Source of the DNA: Helochares maculicollis
Taxonomy: Eukaryota; Arthropoda; Insecta; Coleoptera; Hydrophilidae
Reading direction: 5' to 3'
NCBI GenBank assembly: GCA_033557835.1
Contig: JAWQRO010000131.1
Location: 1-53,364 of the forward strand
Length of the DNA: 53,364 bases
Part shown: positions 34,830-48,379 of the stretch, piece after piece
Position numbering within the stretch: the stretch's first letter is position 1
How the letters are laid out: the number at the start of each line of letters is the position of its first letter
Position numbers and translations under genes: made by a program
The notes under the pieces: generated by a model
Databases searched by the model: none
Seen by the model: only the letters and a program-made list of their open reading frames with translations
Told to the model about the DNA's origin: nothing

Positions 34830-36240
34830 GCTGATGGCCGCTGTAAGGATCAGCTTGTTAAATATAAAAAAGTCAACATTACAAAGAAAATTATCCCTGG
34901 ATAGGTTGAAAGTTCATGAGAAAAAATCTGAAAAGAGTAATGAAATAAATACAGGATATCAAATTAGTTCCAAATATTGGAGATCTAACCCAGTCTTGGG
35001 GGAGGATTACATATATAACGAATACTCTGTAGACTAGACTGGGTTGTAAGCCAGGAAACAAAATGCATCGGATGCACTTTTGGTATTAATGGATGAGCAC
35101 TAAAATGTTGCATATCATAACTATTCTATTTGTCTATAGAATCGTCAATAAATTTGCACAAAGAGTTGAAAGAAATTACTGGATTATGTAGAAGATGGAA
35201 TCCAAGCTTGATACTAAATCAAGACAAGATACTCCTTGAGATCGAAGGAAAATTTACTTTCGAAGAAAATAATTTAGAGAGCCGCCCAGAGAGGCAGATA
35301 TAGATGATTGTTGGATAGGCCCAGCAGTTACAAAAGAGGTAGAATTTGAAAGAGGCATTGCGGCATTGCATCATTATGTTCTTCTTTGTCTCATTGCTCT
35401 AGAAATCCAATGCAAGAAAATGTGAAGACCATCAATCTAATGGGTCTTAACTTAAAGCATTTCTTAAAAATAATACTCCGAAGAATATCCTGTAAATGTG
35501 GAAGAGACATAAGCGAGTCACAATTTGAATTCTGACTGAGGTTAGATGTGTGAGAAACGATAGTTGCGACGCAGGTGCTGCTCTAGAATTGCTATGGTCA
35601 GATAAAAGAGGAGTATCTGTGCTTCATAGACAAGGAAAATGCTTTCGATCGTGTTGCAACTTTTCGTCAGGCTTGAAATCGACCAAGATATCCATGCATC
35701 GAAACCAAAAGACACCGTTAAAATAATATATGTAACAACATGCGGATTGAAGATATAAAAATAGACGTTGATGGAGTAGGGAGTTATGCAGATGTTAAGG
35801 TCCTGATAGCCGATACTATAGATGATCTGCAACAACTGGTAAATATGGTAGTAGAGCACAGTAAATTCATGGATCTGAACATCAATATTAGGAAGACAAA
35901 GTTTATGATCATCTTCAGAAGATGTTTTTCAAATTTCGGAACATTATTTGTTAAAGCGCCCATTGAAAGAGTGGATAAATTGAAATACCTGGGAACAAGG
36001 ACTTTTCGAGGATTGGACATCGGACAAGGAAATAAAAAGCCGTATTGCACAAGCATTCCTGAAGTTTAGAGATGTGCTAACGTGCTCGATATTTGAAAAT
36101 GGTTTTAGGATAAGGTTTACAAAATGCTACGTTTGTTCTGTGCTTCTTCATGGCCCAATTGGACCCTGGAAGCGAGTTGTGTCAATAAAGTGGAAGGCTT
36201 CGAGATATGACTATATCGCAGAATCCTTCAAATTTCATGG
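34830..36240 (+). mobile_element. Degenerate endonuclease/reverse-transcriptase LINE
   Basis: Plus-strand frames with many frameshifts follow an endonuclease-reverse transcriptase in order. RISLLNIKKST...LSLDRLKVHE resembles the endonuclease-RT linker (34840-34930). ISESQFEF and ICNNM flank the finger/palm region (35510-35740), and a frame-shifted FIDKENAFDRV is the catalytic palm (35620-35660). The damaged YADD-like box reads SYADVKVLIADTIDDLQ (35780-35830), then DLNINIRKTKFMI, KYLGT, and KCYVCSVLLHGP (36120-36160), matching the CYVWS.LYG..TW thumb motif. The catalytic Asp pair is lost (YADV). The clade is uncertain. Confidence 0.75.
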
Positions 36241-39200
36241 ACAGAGAGTTCAAAAGACAATTTTCATTAACTATGCGAAAGCATACGACAACCAGCGTTA
36301 ACTTAATCACTTGAAAGGTATCTATAGATTATAGGCCAATTTTTAAGATGTCTGGAGTACATAATGATATTAAAAATGTCATATTGTAATTTAACTGTAT
36401 GGAGAATGGAAATTAGTGGTCGTTTTTAAATGTATGCGTTCAGCTTACGTATTGTGTTAATCGTAATCACTTAGCGTTTAGTAGTATATATGAAAATTAT
36501 CGGTATAAAGGTAACATCTCACAGATAAGCAAGTAAATTTACTAGATATATTAACAGTAAATATCAATGATATTTTGTTATCATTTCCAGTTATGTATGG
36601 TGTACAGTTACAAATAATCACCTGCTCTTACATGTAATCCAAATATAGTGGCGCTAGTGTAATTTTGGTCACCTGAAAACTCAGTGTTCATTTCTGCTAT
36701 TATGATGAGCGCAAAACATAGCTTGCGCGAGAATATAAAATCGAATTGGCGCCAAAGCTTTCTGAAATCATGTAGGTATAATGATAATTAAATGGAGCAC
36801 ACTTAAAATTACATCAATAATACGAATGGCAAGCCAATGCGCAAGCACTTGTGCCGCAATGTTAAAATGCCAGAACCGGAAAATGAATATTACAAAATCT
36901 AAATTAAACACCTCAAATCAAGGCTATCTTAAAATTAAGTGAAAGAGTTGCTGTGGTAGATAAATCCAACGTTATTGCTGGCAAAATTGCCAGGTGTCGT
37001 GACTGAGCAAAATTAGTTGGGCCCATTTTACGGTATTGACCAATTTTAGAGTAATAAACATAACAGTAAAACTTACTTACCACAATAGTCAATGTGTCTG
37101 GGTAAAGGACGCTGTGTGAAATTGGTACAGAAAACAATAAAATAAAAACATTGTAAATACGTCAATACAGTACAAGAAAGCAAATGATTTAGTGTCTTGA
37201 GAACACGAACTTTTTCCTACAAAGCGAAAAAGAGCATGAGGAAATAACGAAAATTAATTAGAAAACATTCATATCTAGGGTCGTTTCAAAAAATGGCTCT
37301 TCAGATAACGACAAACTTCTGATTTCACAGAAGAAATAATGATATCATAAGGAATGCCGTGGTTGTATCAAACTAATAATCAAAGGAATTTATTTGTTCT
37401 TTTGGACACGCCCGGCAAAGTTATAAGGGCTTAACGCTAGAAATCCCGAAATAAATTAGAAAGCAGCAGGATCAGGCCATTCTCGAACAACTTTCCCGCA
37501 GCAGCAGTCACATTGCCAACTTCGCAGTTTTTGTAGAAAAGATGGACCGAAGTGGTTTTCCACTTTGTACTCAGATATGCGGTGAATACACTTAATAAGT
37601 ATGCAAGTGTAAGACTACAATTACGGATCATTAAATAGATTGCAAAATGCAAACAACTTACGTCATACCAGTGCAAACAAAAAATAATAAAATAGATAAC
37701 TCGAAAAGCAAATAAGAATCTTAAATTGTACTTGTTACGTCGGACGTTTCGTAAAATTGGATTAGGTTATTAATATTGCTTTGTAATTTCAATTCAGCAC
37801 TGTTTTAAATTAGCGGAGGTCAAATAGCGCATCGTTTTGTTAGTTAAGTGTGTCACACTCTGGTCAAAAGTCAATAATAATTTAAATAAACAATTTTAAT
37901 AAGGTTAATTAAATTACACGTTCCATTTGCTGGCATTAGTTTTCGCAATGCAGATAGTTATGCTAAATATATATCTAAGTCATCTGAATTGTGTATAGAT
38001 CACCTTGAAGTGCTTAAGAGTAGCAGGTACTAAAAATATTAACTTGCTTTCGTCGGCACATCGTTGGGCTGCACCCTCACGTTTCACATTTCAATAAAGT
38101 TAAACAATGTCTCTTCTCAGAATTTCAAATTGTATGTGGAGGCATCGATCCACATTTCTAAGTCTAATAGTCTACGATTTTTAGACATTTGAGGCGCAAG
38201 GGTGGAATTCAAGACGAAGAGACGAAGCCGAGGAGTTTCACTCCTAATTATTGAGCGGCATAGTAGTTACGCCGCCGTATAAAAAGGAAAATCTAATGAA
38301 ATCAAAATATCCCGGTCGCGTGATGAGACATGTGGCTTGTATAAATGTAGTTCTGTATTCTTTGTAGTTCAGCACGCTGCGCTCTTTAATTAATGGAGTG
38401 AAAACACCGACAAAAAATGATATCCGAACTTCCCGTTTGCGTTCTGTGATTCCATAAACATTGCGTGCGGTACGCGACTGCAGGCGGATATAAATTATTT
38501 TTATCCTATCTTATCCTGTCCACAGCCTCCTCTATATGTCAGAGCGTAGTTTGCTGAGGGGCAACAGGACAAGCAGCACGTGCTTTTTACCTCCGACCAA
38601 CCCGGGAAGCAGCAAACAGACCTGGATGCAGGACTCCCTTTCGGGTTTTCTAAAAATAGCCGTCGATTAGCAGTGGATTTCTCCCCTACAACTGTTTATT
38701 TCGAACAAGTGTATTAATTAAGAAGATCAGAGTGCTTTTTCTCCAGATTAATTTGAATGATGACGATTTCAACTTTTGATGGATAACAGCAGTTACATAA
38801 ATGTCTGAACAGTTTTGTGGCCTTAGTAGCCTTCTAATATTTTATATTTATATGACTGATAAACTATTCTGTGCACTGCCCATTGATAGCTAGAATATGT
38901 GTGGAGAGACGCTACAAAAATTTTTATTTTAAGAATACACATTCAATTGAATTTTTTATTGCGATAACCGTATAATGCACATAAATTGAACCTTTCGGAA
39001 TCTAGTTGATTGGAATCAGTTTCTGGGAGATGCTTTATAGCTATATCTGCAATTTCACTTACTTGAGGTTACGCTGTTGTAAAATTTCATTTTAATGCTT
39101 GAGGAAAGTAAACACAAAACTTTGCGGAACCTTTAATGGAAAGATTGATTTATGGTGGAACCTATTAACTATGAAAAATGCTACATAGTCAAGTCAACGC

Positions 39201-40519
39201 ACTGGAAACAAAATGTCCGAGAGATGAAAAATCGTTCCCTCAATGAAACCGACAAGTTTCGTTTTCATTGAGAAAAATCATTTCTCGTTGTTTTCACGGA
39301 AAAAAATTACATACAAACTTTAGCCGAGTTAAATTTATTAGAGCCTGCGGTGTAGATGGCCGGGTTTGTTTGCCAGTATTTTATCTCTATTTGCACGGGA
39401 ATATTTGTCATTTTTGCCATGCTTGCAATTTTAAATCTGCCACATCATGTTGTTGGCTGTTCGTCCGGCCTTTTCGGAATATGACTGTTTAAAAAGTTAC
39501 TGAATGGCACATTCGCTATTCCTCGAACAATTTCGACGCCCCATTAACTTTTTAATGGATCAATTCCACCTAATTAACTCGTTGGGAAGTTTCATCGAAA
39601 CACCAGAATACAATACCGTGCCTGAAGTTCCTTACTCAATGCCTATAGGTCCGGCGTAAACGTATCGACTGTACAACATTTCTTCTTTCATGTAGACTCG
39701 TCAATGTTGTATACTATAAAAATAAGGACTTGCTTTATGTGTATATGAGAATGTTGAATAAGCCATTTTTAAATTAATACCTAAAATTCAGTATATAGCC
39801 ATCAGGTAAATATTTCCACAGAGGGAACATTTTCATAAACACAACATGTCTATAGGGCTACCTCCTTTGATATTTCCATTGGTAGGGGTGATATTGATGC
39901 AAGATAAAGGTAGACCTTTGTTTGAATTTTGTGGTCGAGCCCTGGAGCAAACTGACAATATTTAAGCAAAAGTGGATGTAAAGGTTTTCGCGGCCCCCGA
40001 AGCGATATATCGATTAAAACGATATACACAACATCCACGTAAATGGCGTAAGAGATGTGTTACAGAGCATTTTGTTTCTTTGAAGGGTTATCTTTGTGCA
40101 AAATTACAAGCTTACAGACAAAGAGACCATCGCTACGCTTAACTATAATCCCCACTTAAGTGCCTATTGTCTCGTCCTGTAGTTTTGCAGTTCATCAATA
40201 ACCTCTTCAAAGTGCTTACTTATCAATTATTCATAAACTGGGGAGCGCAAGGGGGTTGCTAAGTTGTAAATGGCATAAAAATGTGTGATTAATTACTCAG
40301 GATCTGTTCTTGTGGGCGCGGCTGCTCATTTTTGACAGCCGTCAGGTTCTGAAATGCTTTATTGGCCTGTGCGAGCTTTGATTAAAGCTGGAACATGACA
40401 ATTATTCAGTAAAATTGGTTTGTTTGCTCGTTTAGCCTTTCGGCAATTCCTTTTTGTGTCGATTTCAAATTGTTTCGGTTATTATGTCCATCAAAATTAA
40501 TTACATTTTTTCGTTTCAG
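36241..40519. other. Upstream region of the FERM gene, nothing firmly recognised
   Basis: AT-rich with a GC-richer island at about 38200-38680 holding a TATA-like GTATAAAAAGG (38278-38288) and an E-box palindrome GCACGTGC (38576-38583). It could be a promoter of the FERM gene that starts at 40559, whose coding exon is preceded by a splice acceptor. No donor was assigned with confidence. Confidence 0.3.
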
Positions 40520-40558
40520 GTTGCTGTTAAGTGCTAGTGTTTGCTTTACGTGTGTGGC

Positions 40559-40765
40559 ATGGAGGTTAACCGGGATACAAGCGGCTCAACGGGCCAGCTC
40601 TCGAGCGCCGGAAGCACCGGCGGGGGTATGCACCATTCGCACTCTACCCCTGCCGGCGTAGACGGCGGCGCCAGGACACCACCAGCCACACCGAAGAAAG
40701 GAGGCAAGATGTTGGCAATCAGGGTTCAGATGTTGGATGACACGGTCACTATATTCCAAGTGCAG
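40559..40765 (+). CDS. First coding exon of a FERM-domain protein, probably FARP/Cdep
   Basis: The exon begins after an acceptor (TTTTTTCGTTTCAG, ending 40519). An in-frame stop at 40535 makes ATG 40559 the first usable start. It encodes 69 residues and ends in phase 0 at TGCAG|GTAAG (40765/40766). Residues 1 to about 50 are Ser/Gly/Thr-rich and disordered, with TPPATPKKGGK. Residues from about 51, MLAIRVQMLDDTVTIFQVQ, match the first strands of a FERM F1 lobe. The QMLDDT phrase is typical of FARP1/2, the FERM-RhoGEF-PH proteins (Cdep in Drosophila). FRMD7, which has no GEF domain, is the nearest alternative. GC content is far higher than in the flanks. No later exon was recognised in the remaining 12.6 kb. 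Confidence 0.75.
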
Positions 40766-40904
40766 GTAAGCATTTTAATGTCCATGTGGCACGTAAATTC
40801 CTTGCGAGGACTTGATCATGTCTTTATGTACGTTAAACATCTCAAGCACGTAGTACTATCGGAAAAGAGAATATTTATACATAGTTAAACAGAGGAAGAG
40901 TAGT

Positions 40905-41459
40905 TTGTCTGGTGACATTGGTGGAACGATAGGGAGACAGCTCAGCGGTACAGACTACGCTTGGGTCCTTATAAGGATACTTGTTCAGTGCCACCAGGAG
41001 TCAATGGTGAACCGTTGTCTTCGCGTTACACATTCACTGTATGTACAGTTCCTATCTTGGGCAAGTGGCCTTACTTGGCAATCGTACAAAAGTTATGCAA
41101 GCTTAGAATTCAATGAATTGAACTTGACGGAGATAACTACATGTTCAAGTTCAAATAAACGCAACTTTACTGAAGAAACTATTATACAATATGGTGCATA
41201 TATTATTCCCAGTAATAAGAAGGCGCTTCGCATACTAAGCATATTTATTGCATCCAAGTGGCAGCCCTTTGGGCCTATATACATTATATACGGTATAATA
41301 TACTTAAAGACGCCATACTATATAGCTAATTATGCAACTGTACGTGGCGCATTGTTCTTGCCAATGTTAATGATGCGGATATCAACCTGCGCACATGATA
41401 AATCATTTGCACAAAATTCGTTATGCTCCTTTGGCGCACCCCTAAATGCATTTCATTAG
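40905..41459 (+). other. Unidentified 184-codon open frame in FERM gene intron
   Basis: This frame starts about 140 bases after the FERM exon donor; it begins with TTG, not ATG. The product has no recognised motif, and the second half is rich in Ile/Tyr with a weak hydrophobic stretch. Its length is surprising for intron DNA, but there is no homology or splice evidence. Probably chance or a decayed element. Confidence 0.15.
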
Positions 41460-42239
41460 ACAGGTTATTTACTAGAACTCCTGGCTTCGCCCCTTAATTT
41501 TAAGCTTCTCCTTGATGTTTTATTATAATTAATCTTCGATAGCTCATTCTTAGCTTTAACACTTCTGTCTAAGGTTTATGCATATTACATTTTTATCACC
41601 TCTACAACTTAGATTATATAAACGGGTATTTGATATAATCGCTAACTGAAATACAATTTTTTGACAATAAATGTTATATGCTTCGTGTCTAAATGAGCAA
41701 GGAGAATCAAATATGTACTAGTGTCATTTAATTTGTATTTTTATTGGGCCTCTACCACCATCGCCAATGTTCGAATATTTCACTGAACAATAATTCAGTT
41801 ACTAGCTAAAGCAACACTCGAACGGAAGACCGGCTGCTCATTTGAGATATGTAATAGAAATTGTAGTATGTTGGAAAGGTGCTCATTTGTCCTAGAGACT
41901 TTCAAAATCTTATCTTCGCGTAATCAGCTCTCTTACACCTGCGTGTTAGAGAAGCCTCAGAGGAGTCTCTTCGTTTTAAATCGACCAAGCTGCTTCTAGT
42001 GCTTCCAAATTTTTTACAACAAAGTTTTCTCTGAGATCTTGCTTTTCCATACATTTTAAAGGTTGCTTTTGATATAAGACGCACCAAGTGGTTACTTGGG
42101 TCCACAAAAGTTTTTTAGAGCATTTTCCCAGAGCTTCATTGGTACTGCGGCGTTCTATGACAATCTTTTTGCCGTTGGATGGTTTTTTTGTTTTGGCAAA
42201 TTACTTTCCGGAGGCTGATCTAAGAATATCGAGAAAATA

Positions 42240-42410
42240 TGTGGTCAGGTTGTCGACTGTCTCATAGTTGCTACGTATATGAAAGTCCTGAGTGTACTTG
42301 GTTATAGATTTAGCAAATTAGTATTTACATTTCCAGAGACCGTACCTGAGCGCTCCTTAATGTTGTCAGTTGTCTCATAGTTGCGACCTACGAGAATCAC
42401 GGAGGATGTA
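42240..42410. repeat. Short direct duplication
   Basis: GTTGTC..CTGTCTCATAGTTGC near 42250 recurs as GTTGTCAGTTGTCTCATAGTTGC near 42362, with similar words after each copy. The period is about 113 bp. The surrounding 41.7-42.7 kb has mixed composition and may be an unclassified repeat. Confidence 0.45.
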
Positions 42411-42699
42411 TTAGGTGTAATTAAGTTTCTGTGCTCATCAAGCTGCTTCTAAGGATTGTGGAGCCATCTTCTGATTTTTGGGTTTTAGCGTCTTTATAAC
42501 TGCGTTATCTTATAGATGTATTTTGCTCGTAGATGAATAAGCCTTTTAGAGGGTATTTTTTAAGAATTATTTGAGATTCTCAGATGAATTAGAAACATTA
42601 TTTGCCAATATGTCAACCAACTTACTACATTGATACCCAAAGGTTGTTTCTAAGAGTCTTTCGGACCTCAGATTCCTGGTATAATGCTATTATGGCAAA

Positions 42700-45600
42700 A
42701 TTATAGATTGTTGGAACATATACTGGAAGTACCTGTTGTCTTATTAAATGTAACTTAAATTTTTGTTTTATACACAAGATATTAGACATTAGTTGTGCGA
42801 ACATATTTAAAATTGCACTTTAAAATACTAAAAATGTGAATTTTAAAAATTCAAATCTTTACGAAATTTAGTGGTATTTTCTAGATTCTAGACTATAATT
42901 TTTATGACTAAGGATAGTCAAATATGAAAATATAAAATGTCAGTTTCAATTTTGAATCTCATCTGAGGATTTAATATGCAATTATCAAAATATGCGGGCA
43001 TTTTATGCTATATACTGGAATGTTAAATACTCTATATTTTTATTTTAAATACTTTATTATTATTAAAGTAATTCATATGATTTCATAAATTGCCTTTTTA
43101 CATAAAAGCTTGCAAATTAAGATTACGGATTGCAGAGAAAAGCGTTTTGGTTGTTAAATACAAAAGATACAAGAATTGTATATAATTCTCTAGACTAGTG
43201 TGTCGTGTCCAAATAAAACCAAAATTGACAACAACCGGAAGAAAATTACGAATCTAATGTTGCCCTAAAAATGACGATGTAGGAGAGCGTAGGGCCCAGT
43301 CTCATAAAATTGTAAATAAAATGAACTCACTGATTTTGGATTTTCTATTACACACTTTTTGCGCCCCATATTCATTTAAAGTTAGTGTCGTTTGTGCTGC
43401 GAACATTATTTGTAGATGGATTTTAAAAAGTTGTCTGATACTTCAACCGTGTAATCATTTTACAATCAGTGCAAAATCTGAAATATGATTTATTCGTAGC
43501 GCATATTCAGATAAATGTAGGTATGCTCCGTAAGTAATATGGCTCGTTGAACAGCTAATGGGATTATAAAGACGTATGCACAGAGACACGTGGATTATAA
43601 CGAATTATTTGTTTTGAAGCAACGAACAGAATTCTCCATCAGGATTAGCAGTGAAGTGAAACCCTGAAGACCCCGTTACACAAATTTAGATGTTTACCTC
43701 ATTACAGCCCTCCAACTAATACAATCATATTCATGTCTACACAATATTCTAATTGCTGCTTTCTATTGATAGCTATTGAAAACAATATGCATTAGAATCC
43801 CGCATAGGCGTGTGGATAATACTGGTTTCTAAAATGGAAGAGAATTATAGGGGTGACCTTATGCCCCCATGTCAAACCACTACGACTTTAGCAATATAAG
43901 CTTTTTTTAAATTGTATTCTATAAAATATTTAAATTTATGATTTATATGAAGAGCGACAAAATCGTTTCTAAAGTTCTGGGTTTCAAATTGCACGAATGT
44001 ATTTTTTGCAATTTTTCAAACGATAATATTAAAGATGTGTTGGAGGCGTAATCCAAACAAAATTGTGAAATAGACTCAAAAACGCAATACCAACTGCATT
44101 TGGAGGAAGGTAAATTGATGAAAATTTCACCAAATTACCTACATAAGCAGACAGCATTAACATATATAAATAATTTATTCTTGCGTCAATATTCATCTAT
44201 TGAACGCAAGGCATGTGCCACAAAAAAGGATTACAACACAAATCACATAGAAATGTAGACATAAATTCATCTATCATTGACACAGCATGCGTAATTAAAC
44301 CTAATTATAATATTAGATATATACTCGCTTTGGCTTTGGATAGAAGCGGTAGATTAGCGGTGCAAATGATGTTTTAAAATTATTCAGCTGATTAGCATGC
44401 GGCACGCTATTACAGTAATAACAATTCAGACTGCAAGACCAACTCTAGTCATACTGTATTATTTACATTTTCAACAGATTATTTACTGCATATATGTAGA
44501 TGCGGGCTTCATTTATTTTATACATATTACATTTGCCCCACTTAATTTGTGTTAATAGACGTGGAATAGCACGTACATATTTGTTCTATTTGCATCTTAA
44601 TCCCGCTGTTTAATCAAGTACAAATCTGTCCAATTTAAAGATTCAATACAAATATTTTCATTATATCAGATATTAAATGGTGGCCTATCAAAAGTATTAA
44701 ATCTACAGAAAACTGCTTATTAACGTTATTCGTTATCTACTCCTCTGGCAGCTATTACATTTTATTTCTTCCCATAATAAACGAAGTCATTCGACTGTAA
44801 CTTTTTTAGGTCACCATCAAACCAGAGCAAATCATTTAAACAGTACATTATGTCTACAGACATCCAAATTGAAACAAAATTGAATGGTTAGACTCCTGGG
44901 CTAGACGAAACGAAATTTAAATCCGCTATTTTAAAGTAGAGGACTGCCCTTGTATACACGCTGAAGCATCATGGGAGAAGGGAGACAAATAAATCTCACT
45001 TGAAATTTAATTGTAACGGACAGCATTTAAAACTGTCGTGCGTTCGAATAACTAGGAAGCAGAAGCTGAGGACTGGTTGTTGTACAGGATCTCTCGTCTG
45101 AAGATTTCCAATCCACAGTAATGGGGCCCAATCGTTGAACCGTTTTGAGCGAAACGAATGAAACGAAAGGAATAAAAACCGCGGCTCTGGTGGCTATGCA
45201 GTCGTCGAGCAAAGAGCCTCTCGCCACGGATGAGAAAATCTGCACCTGCTATTGTAGGATGTTAAAAATCAAACTTTACTGCCTTTATTATTTCATCCAA
45301 AGTAACATTGCTGGCCTTTTGTAGCAGCACCGATCATTACACATAGTTAGTAACCGAGGGAATGCAGTTTTACGGATGCTTCAAAAATTGCAATGATACT
45401 TCTTAAGTGATTGTCATGCAGTGACGGGTCAGAAATAAGCCTGGTGCTAACGACGCTTGATTCCATGTATAATTATCATACAAAACATCTACCAACGGCA
45501 TTCATTTTAGATTTATTCATAACCGTTAAAATCTATAATCTTTAAACTCTTAAACCGAATGCAGGAACATCAATAACTTTTTATTTCCTTTGGAGATATA

Positions 45601-46600
45601 CAAATAGCTGCTATTTATAAATCAGCACGTAGGGCGGGCAAGCTTTTCTAACTAGATTAGATTCTTTCCTGTTTGACTAGACGTCCATTGCGATGCATCC
45701 TTAAGTACCAGGCTAATAAATAAGCGCTTTTACCTGATGCTGTACCTTAAATTCATTTTCCCCAGCGCTAGACACGTCTAAGCTGTTTAAAGCATTTTCC
45801 CTTCCAGTGGGCTCAGCTTATGAATTTATAAATAAGCGAACAGTATTTTTAAATCGTCACAAAGAAGTGGATGGATTATTCTTTACATCCTCAGCCGCAT
45901 TATACGACTGTTAACATTCGTATGAGGATACATTTCAATAGCTTAACAAAGAGGCAATTTAAGTTCATAAATTTAAAATCATGGAACTGTATGCCTTTGT
46001 CAGTTTCAGTGAATGAAATATCCAAACTATTCAATCTATCAATTAAACATATTCCGAATATTTTTACCGCAACTTTCCGTAGAAAGCACTGATTATTAAC
46101 GGCCAATTTTAAAATTGAAAATTGATGATAGCTCTAGGTCCGACAATAATTTATCTTGTATATGAAATATTTCAACAAATGGGAATTTATATTTTTTTTA
46201 CAAAACCGGGAAAACGTAATTAATGCGGAAGCCAATCAAAGCGTATCAATTTTTCTACAAATTAATTACAGAATTCAGAAAACCTTCATTGCTACCGGTC
46301 ACAGTTGACAAATAATTATTTTCTGGAAAATTTTGGTGAAGCTTGTTTGGCTTCTGAAGCCTCCTAATAAAAAAGAAATTGTCAAAAATACGTTTCTTTA
46401 CTGTAATTTCTATTAAGCGACACAAATGTTTTGTACAACTACTAGTCTTTCTGACGACTTTTATTAAGCGGGTAATACTGTAGTACACAAAAAAGCTTTT
46501 ACTAAATTCATTTCATTAACTTTTGGGGGGCATGAATAAGGTTCCACCGATTTTGTTTTTACAAAATTAGCACTTTAATATGAAAAATTGTTAGATGCAG
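42700..46600. other. Putative FERM gene intron, nothing firmly recognised
   Basis: AT-rich except for a CpG-bearing block at about 44940-45250 that includes ACCGCGGCTCTGGTGG and a minus-strand 72-codon frame with no known relative. No exon of a FERM protein was found. Confidence 0.35.
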
Positions 46601-46659
46601 GTCATTTGAGATATTGTTCACCGCTAGCCACTATTTTCTCATATCTTTTAGATAACATA

Positions 46660-47560
46660 AGGATCTGACATTGAAATAAAGAAACGGTTTTAAGGCAGTC
46701 CAGTCATCAATAAATTTTTAGGAGTATCGTAGGAACAGAAGTATTGATTAGCCAGGCCATGTTTTATTGATCGAAACAAATGGTAGTCTGGGGAAGAAAT
46801 ATCTGGTGAAGATTGCGGGTGGGGTAGAAGTTTCCATTTGTGTTTCCAAATGAGCTTTGACTGGGTTTGCAATATAAGCTTGAGCCTAACATGCTGAAAA
46901 ATTACCATTCTGTCACTTTTTTGAATACGGCAGCTTTTGCTTCGGAGCTGGGCTAGAATGTGTCAATTGCGACCTCTTGTGTGGGTTTAATTAATTTGAA
47001 GCACCTCGTAACAGACGATATTGAGCTCCAACCATTACAGGCGAATCATTAGCTACTTATCGAGAATATTCCGCTTTGCTTTTCATCACCAAGTACGATA
47101 CGATGCAAAAATAATTTCCTTTTTTGTTGTTAAAGTTCGCAGATTTGGCATCTCTTTCTCTCAATTGATGCGGTAGGCAATTTACTTGCTTTTGAGCAAT
47201 TGCTGATGTTTTCAAACGTTCTGAGAAGCTATTGTTCGATTAATTTCCAATGATTCTGCACAGTAACGCTTTTAAATATTCACTCTGAAAAACTTTTTTG
47301 GTATTGCCGTATGTGATGGAGCATTGTCATGAAGAAAAATATCTTTATGGTGCCTCTTTCAGTATTCTAGCCATTTTTCAAATAGCGAACGGTTCAAATT
47401 AGTTACACGTTATTGGTGACGTTTAGTATTAATTGTTATACCAGGTTTTAACAGCTCGTAAAAGACCACGCCCCTTTGATCTCGTTTTTCTGCCAAAGTG
47501 ATTCAGTCTTACGATCGATGGGAATGGTTCTCCTGGGCCCATCTATTACTTATTAAGATT
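46660..47560 (-). mobile_element. Mariner relics, two pieces in scrambled order
   Basis: Reading down the minus strand, 47560-47280 holds the middle of a mariner transposase: NHFGRKTRSKGRG, LKPGITINTKRH and DIFLHDNAPSHTAIPK (second catalytic Asp). Then 47270-46910 returns to the N-terminal half: a degraded EINRTIAS helix and LHRIVLGDEK (first catalytic Asp). Then 46908-46690 gives the C-terminus: LPHPQSSPDISSPDYHLF, KHGLANQYFCSYD. Order is middle, N-terminal, C-terminal. So one element is nested in another, or two deleted copies lie side by side. Stops abound. Confidence 0.75.
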
Positions 47561-48379
47561 GGGATTCTCTAAATAAATCAACTTTTAATCCCCTAATACT
47601 ATACGATATAAAACAGATTCTTTAAGTAAACAAACAAAATTTCACAAGTGTTTTTGCGCTTTTCTATTTGTCTCTCGTTCAACTCGTGTGATATCCACCT
47701 ACCGGCTTTCTGAATGTTTCTCATCTCTTGTAGAGGATTGGGAACAGCTTGTTGAACAAACTACAAATTCTAGTGCGTGTTGTTTTTGTGTTCGTGACTC
47801 ATTTTTATCAAATAATCCTTGCAATTCCATATCGTCATATTTTTTGCGGTTTTCCATGCTGCTTGTCTGGAATATTTAGTCGACAATTTTGAATTGCTCA
47901 AACCATCGCTCACACCTATCTTGCGATGGAGCATGTTCACCATAATATACGAATAATTGGTATAATATATGAATTCCATTCCCTTCCATATGTCAGAGAA
48001 GTGTTTTTTGGACATATTTTTTAAGCAGAAACTATAATTAAAACAGAATATAATGTTTAAAGCTGAAAAGAGTATGACATTTTTACGATTTATTTGTCAA
48101 TGGGGATGAAAATGCGATATGAGTAACTCCCATTTTATTTATAAGTCGTATAGCAAATTGATATCCTGAAAGGCTAATTTTCATAAGTTTCATAATAAAT
48201 GTTTGAGTCTTTGATTGAGCATATTTAAAAACACGCCCATCGACATTTAATACTCAAAGTCGGAGTCCAGGGAAATTCCACTAAAATTACAAAGGCTTAT
48301 GCCAATAGAAAAATAATCATTAGTCTTTAAGAAAGTCCATGGCATAGAGCTATTCACAAATTATCAATAGAAACGCTAA

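Noticed and set aside
35784..36056. Minus-strand frames over 35.5-36.1 kb
   Set aside because: The plus strand carries ordered reverse-transcriptase motifs; the minus frames are shadows.
45871..46106. Overlapping 68-73 codon frames on both strands
   Set aside because: No recognisable motif, no splice context, and mutual overlap points to chance.
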